Program-made: the position numbers and the translations under genes | The notes under the pieces: model-generated | The model's input: the letters and a program-made list of their open reading frames with translations, nothing else | The model's database searches: none | What the model was told of the DNA's origin: nothing | Origin: Lenisia limosa | Lineage: Eukaryota > Breviatea | Length of the DNA stretch: 29,791 nucleotides | NCBI GenBank assembly: GCA_001655205.1 | Contig: LPNZ01007106.1 | Span: forward strand, 1 to 29,791 | Reading direction: 5' to 3' | Shown here: positions 12,601 to 22,400 of the stretch, in pieces | Layout: each line of letters starts with the position of its first letter | How positions within the stretch are numbered: the stretch's first letter is position 1

Positions 12601-14483
12601 AATTCTCGCTATTGTTTGCAGCACTGTGTCATGATATCGATCACCCGGGCGTGAACAACACCTTCCTAATTGAGACTCTTGATCCCTTAGGTCTACTGGG
12701 GGCTGGATAAAGGTTTTGTTCTTTCTATCTCTTGATAAGATCAATTCTGAAACTTCCTTCATTTCTTGAATGTATCCAAAACACTTGCTGCGCGTCTCAC
12801 CACCCAGCTTTGAAGCACAACGACCAATCCGTTCTAGAGAGGCATCACTGCTCTCTTGCTTTTGAGGTATTCACAATAACACCACCTTCCAATCACCATA
12901 TACTATATCATATCATCTATTTAATATCTGATTGTATTTCTAAATGAATAAAATGAGGTTTCACTTTTCTTTCTGCCTCACTACCACACCCTTATGGTAT
13001 GCTGTAACCCATTTAGCTTGCACATGGCATGAACCTGTTCGAAAACACGCCCAAATCTATATATAAGGAGGTGCGCGAATATTAAATGAAAAGGAATTCT
13101 ACTTAATTGGTTCTTCTTACAAATAATGAGTTATGTAAAATCTTGAAATTGGCTTTGATTTCTTTTTTTCTGACCCTCCACTCAGATCCGCACTTTGGTT
13201 GTGGACCTCATTCTTGCAACTGGTAAGGGCTGAAGAGGTAACTGACTTGTAATTGGATAATGGACAATGTTTTTGATATGTGCACATTGTACTTATGTAG
13301 AATTGAGAAATAACTGTATTAGACACGAAGTTCTCAAACGTCAAAGTTTGTGTCAACGACGATTAAAAAAATTGCATCATATATCCATACTATATAATAT
13401 AAGATGTATGTTTATGCCCAATGACAACTGCAGATATGGCGAAACACTTCTCCTTGATTAATGCTTTCCGGTCAGTCACCTTGTTGGACCGAGGTAGGAA
13501 ATAGCTGGGTGACTTTGACCAAAAAACCCTTTTTTTAGCGAATTTTTTTCCCTATCACATAATATAGTTTAATTTTTCATACCGAGCAGATGACTTCGAC
13601 TTTTCAACAACGGCCCAACGCACCTCACTTCTTCAAATGGCAATTAAAGTGGGGATAATATACATAGTAGCGTTTTGATATCTTTCTCTTGGGACGTAAA
13701 TAGAAACAACCATTGACCCGCAACTTGTCACCATTGACCATTCACAGGTAGCGGATATTGCGCACACGGCTAAAAGTGTGGACTTTACCGTCAAATGGAC
13801 AGCTGTGAGGCGTGGAGGGGGTGACATGGGTGGAATGGAATAGAATGTTGCTCCTCTCTGTTTCTGCATTCTATCTAGTATATAAATGCAGTGAAATGTG
13901 ATATTTTTTAAACAAAAGTGAATAATATACGTCAATAAATATGAATTCTGACCCCATTTGCTCATTTCCTGATAATTTAGCGCATTAATTCTGAGTTTTT
14001 TGCGCAAGGAGACAAAGAGGTGTGTGAGTATAATTTGATGTACATCCGATTATTCAATCAACTTTTGGAGATGTTTAATACCAATATTCAATCAACTTTT
14101 GGAGAACGGCTAATACCGGGTAAGAGAAGTCGAAGTTTAGAAGAATAAAACACTTTGCCTCCCTCTCACCCCCCTCCCCCAGGCTATGAAGGACCTCCCA
14201 GTCAGCCCCTTTATGGACAGAGGCTCGATGGACATTCCAAAGTCGCAGCTTGGCTTCTTGGACTTCGTTGTCAAGGTGAGTCCAATAATGTCTTCTCTCT
14301 CCCAGCCCCCTTCACACAATCCTGACTCTTTCACACCTGACATATTAGCCTCTTTTTGCTGCCTGGACCGAAGTGTCGAAGGACCCCAGCCTCATGCAGT
14401 CTCTAGAGAGAAACCGCGAGTATTGGCACACGTGGGGGGTAGAGGCGGCCTTTTGTCGAGTATTGGCACACGGGGATTCCTAA
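6629..14483 (+). CDS. PDE-B: membrane-bound class I cyclic-nucleotide phosphodiesterase
   Basis: Paralogue of PDE-A on the opposite strand, complete at the 3' end. Exons: 6629-6711, 6951-7072, 7196-7263, about 7991-8060, 8244-8302, 8461-8531, 8963-9016, 9245-9323, 9553-9609, 10787-10938, 11066-11166, 12097-12183, 12344-12377, 12601-12690, 12808-12866, 13186-13222, 13434-13493, 13590-13648, 13748-13804, 13981-14019, 14183-14275, 14349-14483. Motifs: NFFNEFLDPELEREFREYHL, membrane helices, coiled coil LENARMAKQLGAL, then YHNMEHAMD, CHDIDHPGVNN, DQSVLERHH, LATDMAKHFSL, VADIAHTAK, EFFAQGDKE and the purine-binding glutamine in KSQLGF. It ends with NREYWHTWG and TAA at 14481. A linker exon may be lost near the 10-base gap at 10993. 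Enzyme class is firm; cAMP/cGMP preference cannot be read. Confidence 0.9.
6782..6830. repeat. (TA)n low-complexity tract
   Basis: Nearly pure TATATA with a few C/G interruptions, in the PDE-B intron 6712-6950. Confidence 0.85.
6951..8531 (+). CDS. PDE-B transmembrane exons
   Basis: The exon at 6951-7072 reads DSIYASMRRLSLVVVVASAC and continues hydrophobic; it joins the preceding exon in phase 0 after a C/T-rich acceptor. The exon near 8000-8060 holds PYNTLNPSYVGG, matching the PDE-A loop. The exon at 8244-8302 reads VLIYFLCMAAAPTIFQTLYR. The exon at 8461-8531 reads TWSIMVYVLIVYSSSCG. Phases agree with PDE-A. At 7196-7263 either frame is hydrophobic; the phase-consistent one reads FGVHLLFCLSQFFFFRTA. 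Confidence 0.75.
7057..7102. repeat. Tandem duplication carrying a second splice donor in PDE-B
   Basis: The 21-base unit CTCTTTTCTTATTTACGTGAG occurs at 7057-7077 and 7082-7102. The first copy holds the predicted donor (exon ends 7072, GTGAG at 7073). The second copy supplies an equivalent donor at 7098, 25 bp downstream, which would shift the frame. Confidence 0.8.
9692..9985. repeat. Minisatellite, 29-bp unit, about 10 copies
   Basis: Units of GAACTACTAGTGGAATTGTC followed by TACATGTCA repeat head to tail. Inner copies differ by single bases (TCTTCATG, TCGACATG). The first and last copies share the variant CTACTACGT(A/G)GAGTTGTC. It lies in the PDE-B intron between exons 9553-9609 and 10787-10938. 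Confidence 0.92.
10218..10529. other. Assembly gap (312 N)
   Basis: Run of N in the PDE-B intron before exon 10787-10938. The visible flanks show no matching arms. ORFs crossing it are artefacts. Confidence 0.95.
10993..11002. other. Short gap (10 N) after a G homopolymer
   Basis: Ten N follow a run of about ten G. The gap falls between PDE-B exons 10787-10938 (ends phase 2) and 11066-11166 (its best frame needs phase 1), so a small exon or a splice border may be missing here. Confidence 0.9.
11274..11375. repeat. AT-rich CATATG/ATATAC low-complexity tract
   Basis: Irregular CATATGATATACTATA-type sequence in a PDE-B intron. The same word mix recurs at 11862-11955, 22795-22945 and elsewhere in introns. 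Confidence 0.7.
11579..11588. other. Short gap (10 N)
   Basis: Ten N in the PDE-B intron 11167-12096; no feature is interrupted that I can see. Confidence 0.95.
11862..11955. repeat. AT-rich CATATGATATACTATA tract
   Basis: Irregular TATATCATATTATATAC-type sequence within a PDE-B intron, with no coding signal. Confidence 0.7.
12097..14483 (+). CDS. PDE-B catalytic exons
   Basis: Eleven short exons form the catalytic core. Phases run without a break: 12183 (0), 12377 (1), 12690 (1), 12866 (0), 13222 (1), 13493 (1), 13648 (0), 13804 (0), 14019 (0), 14275 (0). The metal ligands in HN..H, HD and ADIAH are present, as is the conserved glutamine in PKSQLGF. Two microexons (34 nt at 12344 and 37 nt at 13186) are supported by phase and by the protein they restore. 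SVLERHH replaces the usual S(V/I)LENHH. Confidence 0.9.
14051..14117. repeat. 34-bp tandem duplication
   Basis: ATTCAATCAACTTTTGGAGA occurs at 14052 and 14086, each followed by a TAATACC-containing tail. It lies in the PDE-B intron 14020-14182. Confidence 0.8.
14417..14472. repeat. 16-bp direct repeat at the PDE-B C-terminus
   Basis: CGAGTATTGGCACACG occurs at 14417-14432 and 14457-14472, both inside the last coding exon. The first copy encodes the conserved NREYWHT end of the PDE domain. The second copy, 40 bp later, is read in another frame and gives the terminal residues VLAHGDS. Confidence 0.8.
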
Positions 14484-15273
14484 ATCTGAGTGATTCCTCA
14501 ATATAGAGAAGACGGATTGGTACATATCGTATTATTTGCGTATGGTAATGAAGTTTTGGCTTGACCCCTTTTTTTGTCATCCCTCACCCTAGTAGCCAAA
14601 AGGAAAATGGTATTTCAAGTGTTCCTGGCATTTCCCAAACTGAAGGTCTTGCACCCCATGTAAGCAGAGTAGGCCGTTTGTTCTGTCATTTATCAATCTT
14701 ATAAAAGCTTAAAAGGAGTTCATCTTTATCGCTTTATCCCCGATCTGCGAAAGGTTCCTGTTTTTATCTGGGATGTCTGAAAAGAAATACTTTTTGTCTG
14801 TTGTTTACCACACAGAATTCTGTTGTGACATTGCAATCGTTGCAGACCTCCCCACTCCTGTAAAATGCTGTGGCTGAATTCTCTTTGTTGAAATAAGTGT
14901 TATTATTGTATGTGTTGTATGTTTTGTATGGTCATGCTATGTGAATTATTTGTATTTTATTGGGTTTTGTGATGTATTTGCCACACTGTCTATTCTCTCC
15001 ATTGCTACATATCATAGTTACTGCACATCCCAACCAAGAATTCTAATACCACACTGCATAATATTTACAACCAATGACCATAACTATTACTTTGAGCAAA
15101 TCCTCAACAGATTCTTAGGATATCGGCTCCGATTTTTCAGCTTTTCTAACAGAAATAGGACTGCTTGATTCTTGATATTGAATCCAATTAATTGATGATA
15201 ACAATACTGTTTTTACAACAAGAGAATCCTCTGAATAATGTAGAATGGTAAAGAAACAAACGACCTAAAACGT
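14484..15273. other. Spacer after PDE-B; no gene seen
   Basis: About 790 bp between the PDE-B stop and the inverted cyclase fragment. The ORFs here show no family motif and no splice-consistent extension. I see no clear AATAAA signal close to the stop. Confidence 0.5.
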
Positions 15274-15950
15274 TCATACCTCCCCATGCAATCCATTCCA
15301 GAAAATTGATTGGGAATTCGATTCTCCTAAATTCAAAAAGGTATCCACTGAGCGCATATTTTGGACCTCTTGAACTAAGTACCAGACCTCATATGGAAAG
15401 TGTGAGATGGCCTTGTGTATGTCAGCACAGTGTCTTCTCAAGGTTAGGCAGTCAGGTTTTCTATCAAAAATGAATCTCATTTGCTTAATTCAATTTGTTT
15501 CAATCACATAAACTGTAAATAAAGTGGTACTTCACTAGTACGAATATTGTTGTCTTTTTCACCCTTGTCTCTGAAAGTAGAAATCTGAAATTTTGAAATA
15601 CCTTGTAGAATCCGCTGATAATTGAAAAGAAAGTTGAAAATGAGATTATATATAAATTATCATCATCTATATATGATGTAATATATGTATTGTATATGAT
15701 ATCACCAGTGAACTGCAACATCAATGATATTTTGGAATACTCACAGGGCAGCCAAACATACAAAGAAGAGATGAGCCAGAAAACCTTGGTGTAATGGGCA
15801 ATGCTAGCAATGAGCTATGATACATGGCACTGTAGACCCGCCTACTCCCCAACAATGCCCTGGTTTTTAGTTCTGATGGCGGTAAGGTTACAAACATACT
15901 CCGCAATAACTTTGACAACAATATCCAAAATCAAACTGAACTCAACCACT
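15274..15950 (-). pseudogene. Truncated inverted copy of the receptor-cyclase gene
   Basis: Three patches match the cyclase gene on the other strand. Bases 15846-15948 encode VVKVIAEYVCNLTAIRTKNQ, matching the 21826-21945 exon. Bases 15745-15784 encode FSGSSLLCMFGCP, matching FSGSCLLCIFGCP at 22017. Bases near 15345-15400 encode VWYLVQEVQ, matching IWHLVQEVQ at 23476-23547. The Cache ectodomain, membrane helices, HAMP-like linker and the exon with VNLAARL are absent. At its 5' edge, 15930-15948 matches the first-intron start of the intact gene (16530-16548), so the copy is a rearranged chimera. Expression is unlikely but not excluded. Confidence 0.75.
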
Positions 15951-16249
15951 AAAGGTGACCTGATGGCTGTTTCCCATGTGTTACCTGAAAACTATCCATA
16001 TTTGGCAAGCCAGTTGTTTTGTTTTGTAATTACCTGACTCTCCATCCACCTATTTATGCCGCCCAGTGTGTATTCAATAAAGCAAATCACCGACATGACA
16101 TACCTAATACGGCAAGTTGTCTCGTAATTACATTACAAACAAAGGGCCCGTGGCTTTTGGTTGATAATCAGTTCAAAATCAAACATCACCATTTGGTTTA
16201 TCAAGAGCAATACACTAGTAAAATAGAGCAGTAAGAGTGAGCTCTTTCT

Positions 16250-16309
16250 TTCCGTGCACCCTTACCGATCCTCCTCTCGCCCCTTCTTCCCCTCTTCCCT
16301 CTCAAACAG
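16250..16309 (+). promoter_or_regulatory. C/T-rich tract upstream of the cyclase start
   Basis: A pyrimidine-rich stretch ends in CTCTCAAACAG/GAGATAAG, which looks like a strong splice acceptor about 120 bp before the predicted ATG at 16433. It may be the acceptor of a 5' UTR intron or part of the promoter. Inference from composition only. Confidence 0.35.
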
Positions 16310-16432
16310 GAGATAAGTCAATGGGTACCTCATCTCAATAAATCACCTCGTCAACTCAGCGATCATTACACGTTCCTTCTGAACTTGTGTTGATTCCGAA
16401 GTAACCAGGACAGTAATGTAACCTTCAACACA

Positions 16433-19400
16433 ATGACGCTCCCATCCCCCCGGTTTCTGAAGGAGGGGTGGGAGGCTCCCCTTAGCCCTTTCCCAAGCGA
16501 AAAAGACCTACAGTTGTTGGGCAGGTATGTGGTTGAGTTCAGTTTGATCTGGGGATGGGAAACACACCCTCTTTTGTGAAAATGACAAGAAATGGCAATT
16601 TGGATAGTAATTTATTTGTATTTTTAGGGTATTGCTTTGTCTTGGGATATACTGAGCTGTTAATTAGTATGAGCTTAGAAATATGTATTCATATTCATTG
16701 ATTTGTTACTTGTCTTATTTGATTCTTCACACTGAATCAACACATTTAGAATTGCCTTTACATTTTGAGAAGTTACCCTCAAGGTTTTTCCAGAATCCTG
16801 AGCATCAACTCCATGCCCACTCATCTGATCATCACACCGCAATTAATTCATTTGAAACGGTATACAATGTAACTGTTTATTTATGTGAATTGAAACAAGA
16901 AATTGTCTCATTTTGCCAGGTTGAACCCCCCAGTCCGCCTCTAGAGACTAAGAGAGCTGGCCGCTTTCGAAATATCAGTTTCACGCTTATCTTGGTATCT
17001 ATGTGAGCTGAATGCCAAATTTCATAAGAATTTACCTTGTTTTTCAGCAATATTTGTTCTCGAAATGTATTGAATAATTGGAACCAAAGCGAACCCTGTT
17101 TCTTTCATTCTTTCTCATTCTGAAGATTAGGGACTATAGCAGTGTTGTATGTCGTCTTTTCATTTCAAATATTTGTCGTCTCTGAATCACAAAAGGCAAC
17201 TGTTGTTGACACTTGCGAGGGAACACTCCAAAGTAACGTCCACCGTGTTTGCTGCTGTTCCACACATGGAAATTAAATCTTCTTAGAGTGTTGTAATGAA
17301 TGTGCTACTCAATCAAATTTCTTCTTTCATATGTATATTATTTTAACATCAAAACATAGAGAGCTCCTCTAATGTGAGTAGATTTCAGAACACATCACCA
17401 CAACAGTCACGCAGGTTGTAGTTGGCTCCTTGAAGGTATTATTTCTGTTACTCTTCACTTCACATTAACAACGAAGAATATGAATCTTGAGTTGGAGTCT
17501 CTGTTCAGTTCTCTGATTGCACTAAATTTCACCAAGGACTACAACGTTCTTCGATCCATAATGTGGAGGTAGGCCGCAGGTTGTTAATAGAAAGGAGTTT
17601 GCCCTATGGTTTAACAATACATATCATATATTTGAACCTTGACTATTTACTTTAAGGGAAAGGTTATTCTCCTTAGATCCATTTAAACCTGTTTTAAGGG
17701 TAACACAAGGACGTTCATACATGAACCTCTTCCTCTGGGTTGAAAAGATCGGCTTCCTTTACTACGACCCACTCAATGATGATGTAACCCAGCCGATGAT
17801 TGGTTCTTACTTTCTCAACAGCTCTGATGCAGAGCACTGTAACCACTGCCCATACCGAGGACCCGTGGGTTTTGAGAAATAAGTTGCGTTTTGGTCACTG
17901 TCATGAGTGGTGTTGAATAATAGTATTCTATATGACTAGGGTTTCACTTCGGTTTGAAAAAAACCAGTAAAATATCGATAGTTTTCGAAGATTTATCGAA
18001 AAATTCAGTCTTTTTCCGAAGTAAAGCCCAATATATGACTAACCTCAAGAACCAATAAAAATGCAGGAAAATCCTTACTTCTTCGCGGCTCGAGCCTCTC
18101 ACATTGGGCTGCCCCTCCCAACTGAGGAAAGGGAAGCCGACTTCTCTGGATGGGTCTACTCTTCCAGGTATGGGACACCATGCCTTGTACTGTTTCATGC
18201 AAAACAAATAAAGTGCCTTTTTCTCTCGCTGTTGAGAAAACTGGTGGACTAAAGCAAAGCCCTGTTGCATTAAATTATTTTCTACAGGCCTTGGTACGTA
18301 ACTGCTGTTGAGTCACCAGGCAAAAAGGTTTGCTTGAGAGGTCACTTGCGTCAATCGACTATATATTTCAGGATTACGATGATAAACAGTCAATAATCTC
18401 ATTTGTTTTTGAAATACAAATAAATGTCCCGTTTTAACATTATGATTTTTTGACTTAATATTCTCTGTCTGGACCAACAGTTCTTGGGATTTCCTATTTG
18501 ATCTCATTTTTAGCAAAAAGATTTTATCATATTTGCAGAAATGGACCCCAGTTTACCCCTATTACACGGGTTACCCAGGAATTGACCTTGTACTCTCCCT
18601 CTATGTTAGTCAATGGAAGTGGTCTCTCTTTACATCGCGTGGAAAGTCATTATTTTGCCTATAGTAAGACACAATGGTAGTCATAAATAAGAACAAACTT
18701 TAGACAAAGTTGACCACGAGTGTGCATTATAAGACACAATTGCATAGACAATACACTTTGGGATGCCTCATCCTCTATTGATACAGCTAACTCATTGTAC
18801 TTGAACTAATCTTAAAACCTTCAAAAAGAATCAAAGTAAGGCCATGTTGATAAAATTCAGAGTAACGATACGCTTCAGGCAGTTACACCGGCAAAAAGCT
18901 GGTCTACCTCTGCTGACGGTGCTCTCGGTTAGCTTTGGGTGAGGATCTGACCTCTTAAATGTTGGTGGAAATTGTTATTGGTTGGGAAATTTATACCTGA
19001 CACTTTGGATAAAGTATGATGTATCATGTGAGAGATGGAAAATATATTTATTAAGGACTTACAATCATTCTAAGAGATAGAATTGACCATGCACCTTGCT
19101 AAACTGATTATGTTATCCATCACTGCAGGTCGAGGTACATTGGAGTTTGTTGGAGCAGTGTCATTTACAGGGAACATCTTAGTGGGTATTTTTCAGGTAT
19201 GCAGGACTTGGTTTCATTTGTAAATTAATTATGTCAGGGAGACTAAACTATACGAATTTTTTTAATAAATCATACGATATATTGGGCAACATTTAACCAT
19301 CTCCTTGAACGTTTTAATAGTTACTCCTCATAACCCAGCGGTTGTGTAGTAATGAAGATTGAAATAGTAAACCGTTTATTATAGACGATCTTATCTTTGA

Positions 19401-22400
19401 AATTATTACTTTCAGGAAACGTTCCTCCCGGCCCAAGCCAAGTTATGGATGTTTATTGGGGACAATTACGGACTGATGGCGCAATATACCAAGGCAAGTG
19501 CAAACTTGACTTTTGAAGATGTATGCCTGGGAGTGTTCTAATGATGATTTGATATCACTTTGGTTCGGAAAAATATCGATAGATTTCAAGGGATTATCGA
19601 GAAATTCAGTCTTTTTTCGAACCGAAGTGAAGCCCCTTACCTGTGACACAGGAAATTCAGAGTGGTTTGACATATTCAACTCAGCTTGTTAATTTCCAAT
19701 AATGCAGTTTTGCATTTCTTATCCCTTTGATTTCAGGAAAGAGAATGGAACCATTCAGAGCAGTGCTGTAAATTTATTTACATATAATACCACGATCAAT
19801 CGATTCAGTATTGTTGTTTGAGTAATTCGGTATAGTCGCTGCACACAGAACAGATACGAGACTTTTTGATGAAACATGAGAACGGGACCTATAACGCTGA
19901 AATTCGGTACCGAGGTAAGCAATTTTGTAGTTGTACCTTCTAAATAAGTAAGAGCAGGTTCACAGTTCAAGGCAAGAAATTGGGAATATTCGAGATAAAC
20001 TATGTCTTTTTGCAACATACAGCAGTTTGTTTCAAATATACATTTTGAGTAGAATATTTAATCTTACATTGGGTACTTAATAATACTCTTAACAGATAGA
20101 TATCTTTGATAAATATAATGGTTACCATCATTGGTCTCTTACTTGCTGGTAGAAGGGTTTTCCAGCAAATTTCGGACCTTTTTCTACGAGGTGTACTCTG
20201 GAGAAACTGCTTCACTTTCTGTAAGCTTCTCGAACTATCCATCACAGAAACTAGTTATTAAACCAAAAAATTAAATAAAATAACAATTTAGATGATTCAC
20301 ATCACAGATGTGAATGGAATTAAGCTGCATATTGCGGTTTCCATCCCCCGGACCCAGAATGAGGCATTTGAGGAGTTTGATGACTACGTTATCCGCGTGG
20401 ATGAGAGTGAAGTTCAGAATCTGTTGGTTATGGGCATTGGCGGTTGGACATGTGATATTTGGGCTTAATTTTGACGTTAGATTATTGATACAATGACAAT
20501 GAACAATTGTGTGCCTTTAAGAACCGATATACATGTAAATGACAGTCTACTCTTAAAAACAGATCAGTCTCCAGGTTTACCCCATCAGAGCTCTATTGGC
20601 ATACACTCTGACGTCGACATGCGTTCTCTGTACACTGGTGTTGGTGCTATTGGTGGTGGTCGTTGCTCGGCCAATCCATACCCTTGTCAAAGAGTTTGAG
20701 GAATTAACTGCGGCGTCATTTCAGGCAAAATAATTTCATCTTCGATGAATATCAAATCTCTTTTGTATCTTCAAAACTGGGAAAGCTTATCGTCACGAGG
20801 GTGCAGGTGACTATGTAATATGTATCAAAAGAAATTTCGTTTTTACATTATTGCTGAACACAAGATTATGATAATTGTCACTGTCGGCTCTTTAGGCTGA
20901 ATGAAACCGCCATGCACCACTACCTCCTCAGAAAGTGAGAAGGGTGATGAAAACTATGGATCATCCATAAATGTATAATTGAGTCCTCATTTGAATTGTG
21001 ACATGATGTTTGGTAAGCAAACCAAATTCATGTGATATCTAAATCAAAATATTGTGATAACTCAATTTTAGTTCAAAATCCATTGTAGTTGAGACTCGAG
21101 TTATGCAATCTGCTATCTCCAAACTGCAGGTTTGTGATTAATTATTATTCAGAGATTGAATGTTTGCCGTAATAAATAGTGTGTTATTTTACTGTATTTG
21201 AAAAATTGTGAATTTGAAACCTTATTGCTGATTGTTTCGATGATATGAAATAGAGTATTCAGTAATAAGACTGACATTCTCAGGAAACAGTGGCAGCATT
21301 CAGCCAGTACATTCCAAACGAGGTGGCTAATAGCCTAGCTTTCCAACAAAATGTTGCAACGGTGGGGATTTATGAGTTTCACAATCATATCTGAACCTGT
21401 CGTAAGTTTATCGGCAATGTATTTTTGAAGAATGTTATTAAGGAGAGACTATCACTCATTTAGGTCTCAATGAGCACTCAAATTGCCGCGTATGTTTGAT
21501 ATGACATACTAAGGATTATTATCATTTGTACAATGGGTGTTGTAACTTCAATATTTTCAAATTCAAGCATAAAAGAATTAGTCTTTTGTGGAATGTCTTC
21601 ATCATGGTCAGAATCATGTTTGTGAAGTACAACGGGCTTCTTAAAGCCTTTGAAGGTTGGTGGCTTTGTATTGTTTTACTCTTAATCATGTGATATGTAG
21701 TATGTAATATAAACGCAATTATTTAAAAATACCTCAATAGAAACTTATTTACGAGAACATATTGTATATATGATATACTATATATAATAACGGATTTTTT
21801 GAACACTATCACAATGTTATTTTAGCCAATTCTCCATGATAAATAATCTCGTAGAACTTACAGCAGCATGTGTTGTCAAAGTTATTGCGGAGTATGTTGG
21901 CAACATCACCGCTATCATAACTGAAAATCAGGGCGTTGTCGGGGAGTAGGCAGGTCTATAATGTATCAAAAACATTCTCACTGTTCATTGCCACACGTAA
22001 ACCAATGCCACTCTAGGTTTTCAGGCTCGTGCCTTCTTTGTATTTTCGGCTGCCCTGTGAGTATTCTCCAGTCCGAAGCAAAGGCATGCAGAAGCAGTCT
22101 ACAAATAGCAGTCTACTTGCCCACATTCCAAGATATAATTAATGTGAGTGACAATATTCCTAGTTTGGCAAATAATACACTAAATCCAAAAAATAGGGTT
22201 GAAGTGTTTCGCTTTTGCTTTTGAAAAATGCAAGATGTTCATACCATGAGCAACAGTGAACAAGTCCTTTGAATGTTAATTTGACAAAACAGTAGAGTAT
22301 CAGCTCATTATCACCTAGTGGGCGTCGATATTTCCACGTTACATGTGCATGTGCATTGAGTGGCTATTTTTTAGATATCTATTTACTTGATTAGACCAAT

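Noticed and set aside
19494-19499. GC-AG intron (AAG/GCAAGT) in the Cache region
   Set aside because: The consensus is good, but the phase to the weak exon near 19740 cannot be confirmed, so I do not claim a non-canonical intron.
20694-20724. Possible 31-nt intron GTTTGAGG...TTTCAG after the HAMP-like helix
   Set aside because: The sequence inside it (EFEELTAASFQ) resembles the HAMP continuation and the following frame does not join in phase to the exon at 20896.
22057-22071. GTGAGTATTCTCCAG looks like a complete 15-nt intron in the cyclase domain
   Set aside because: It is in frame (five codons, VSILQ), and reading through it aligns without a gap to the class III cyclase region after FG.P. 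Ordinary introns here are far longer.
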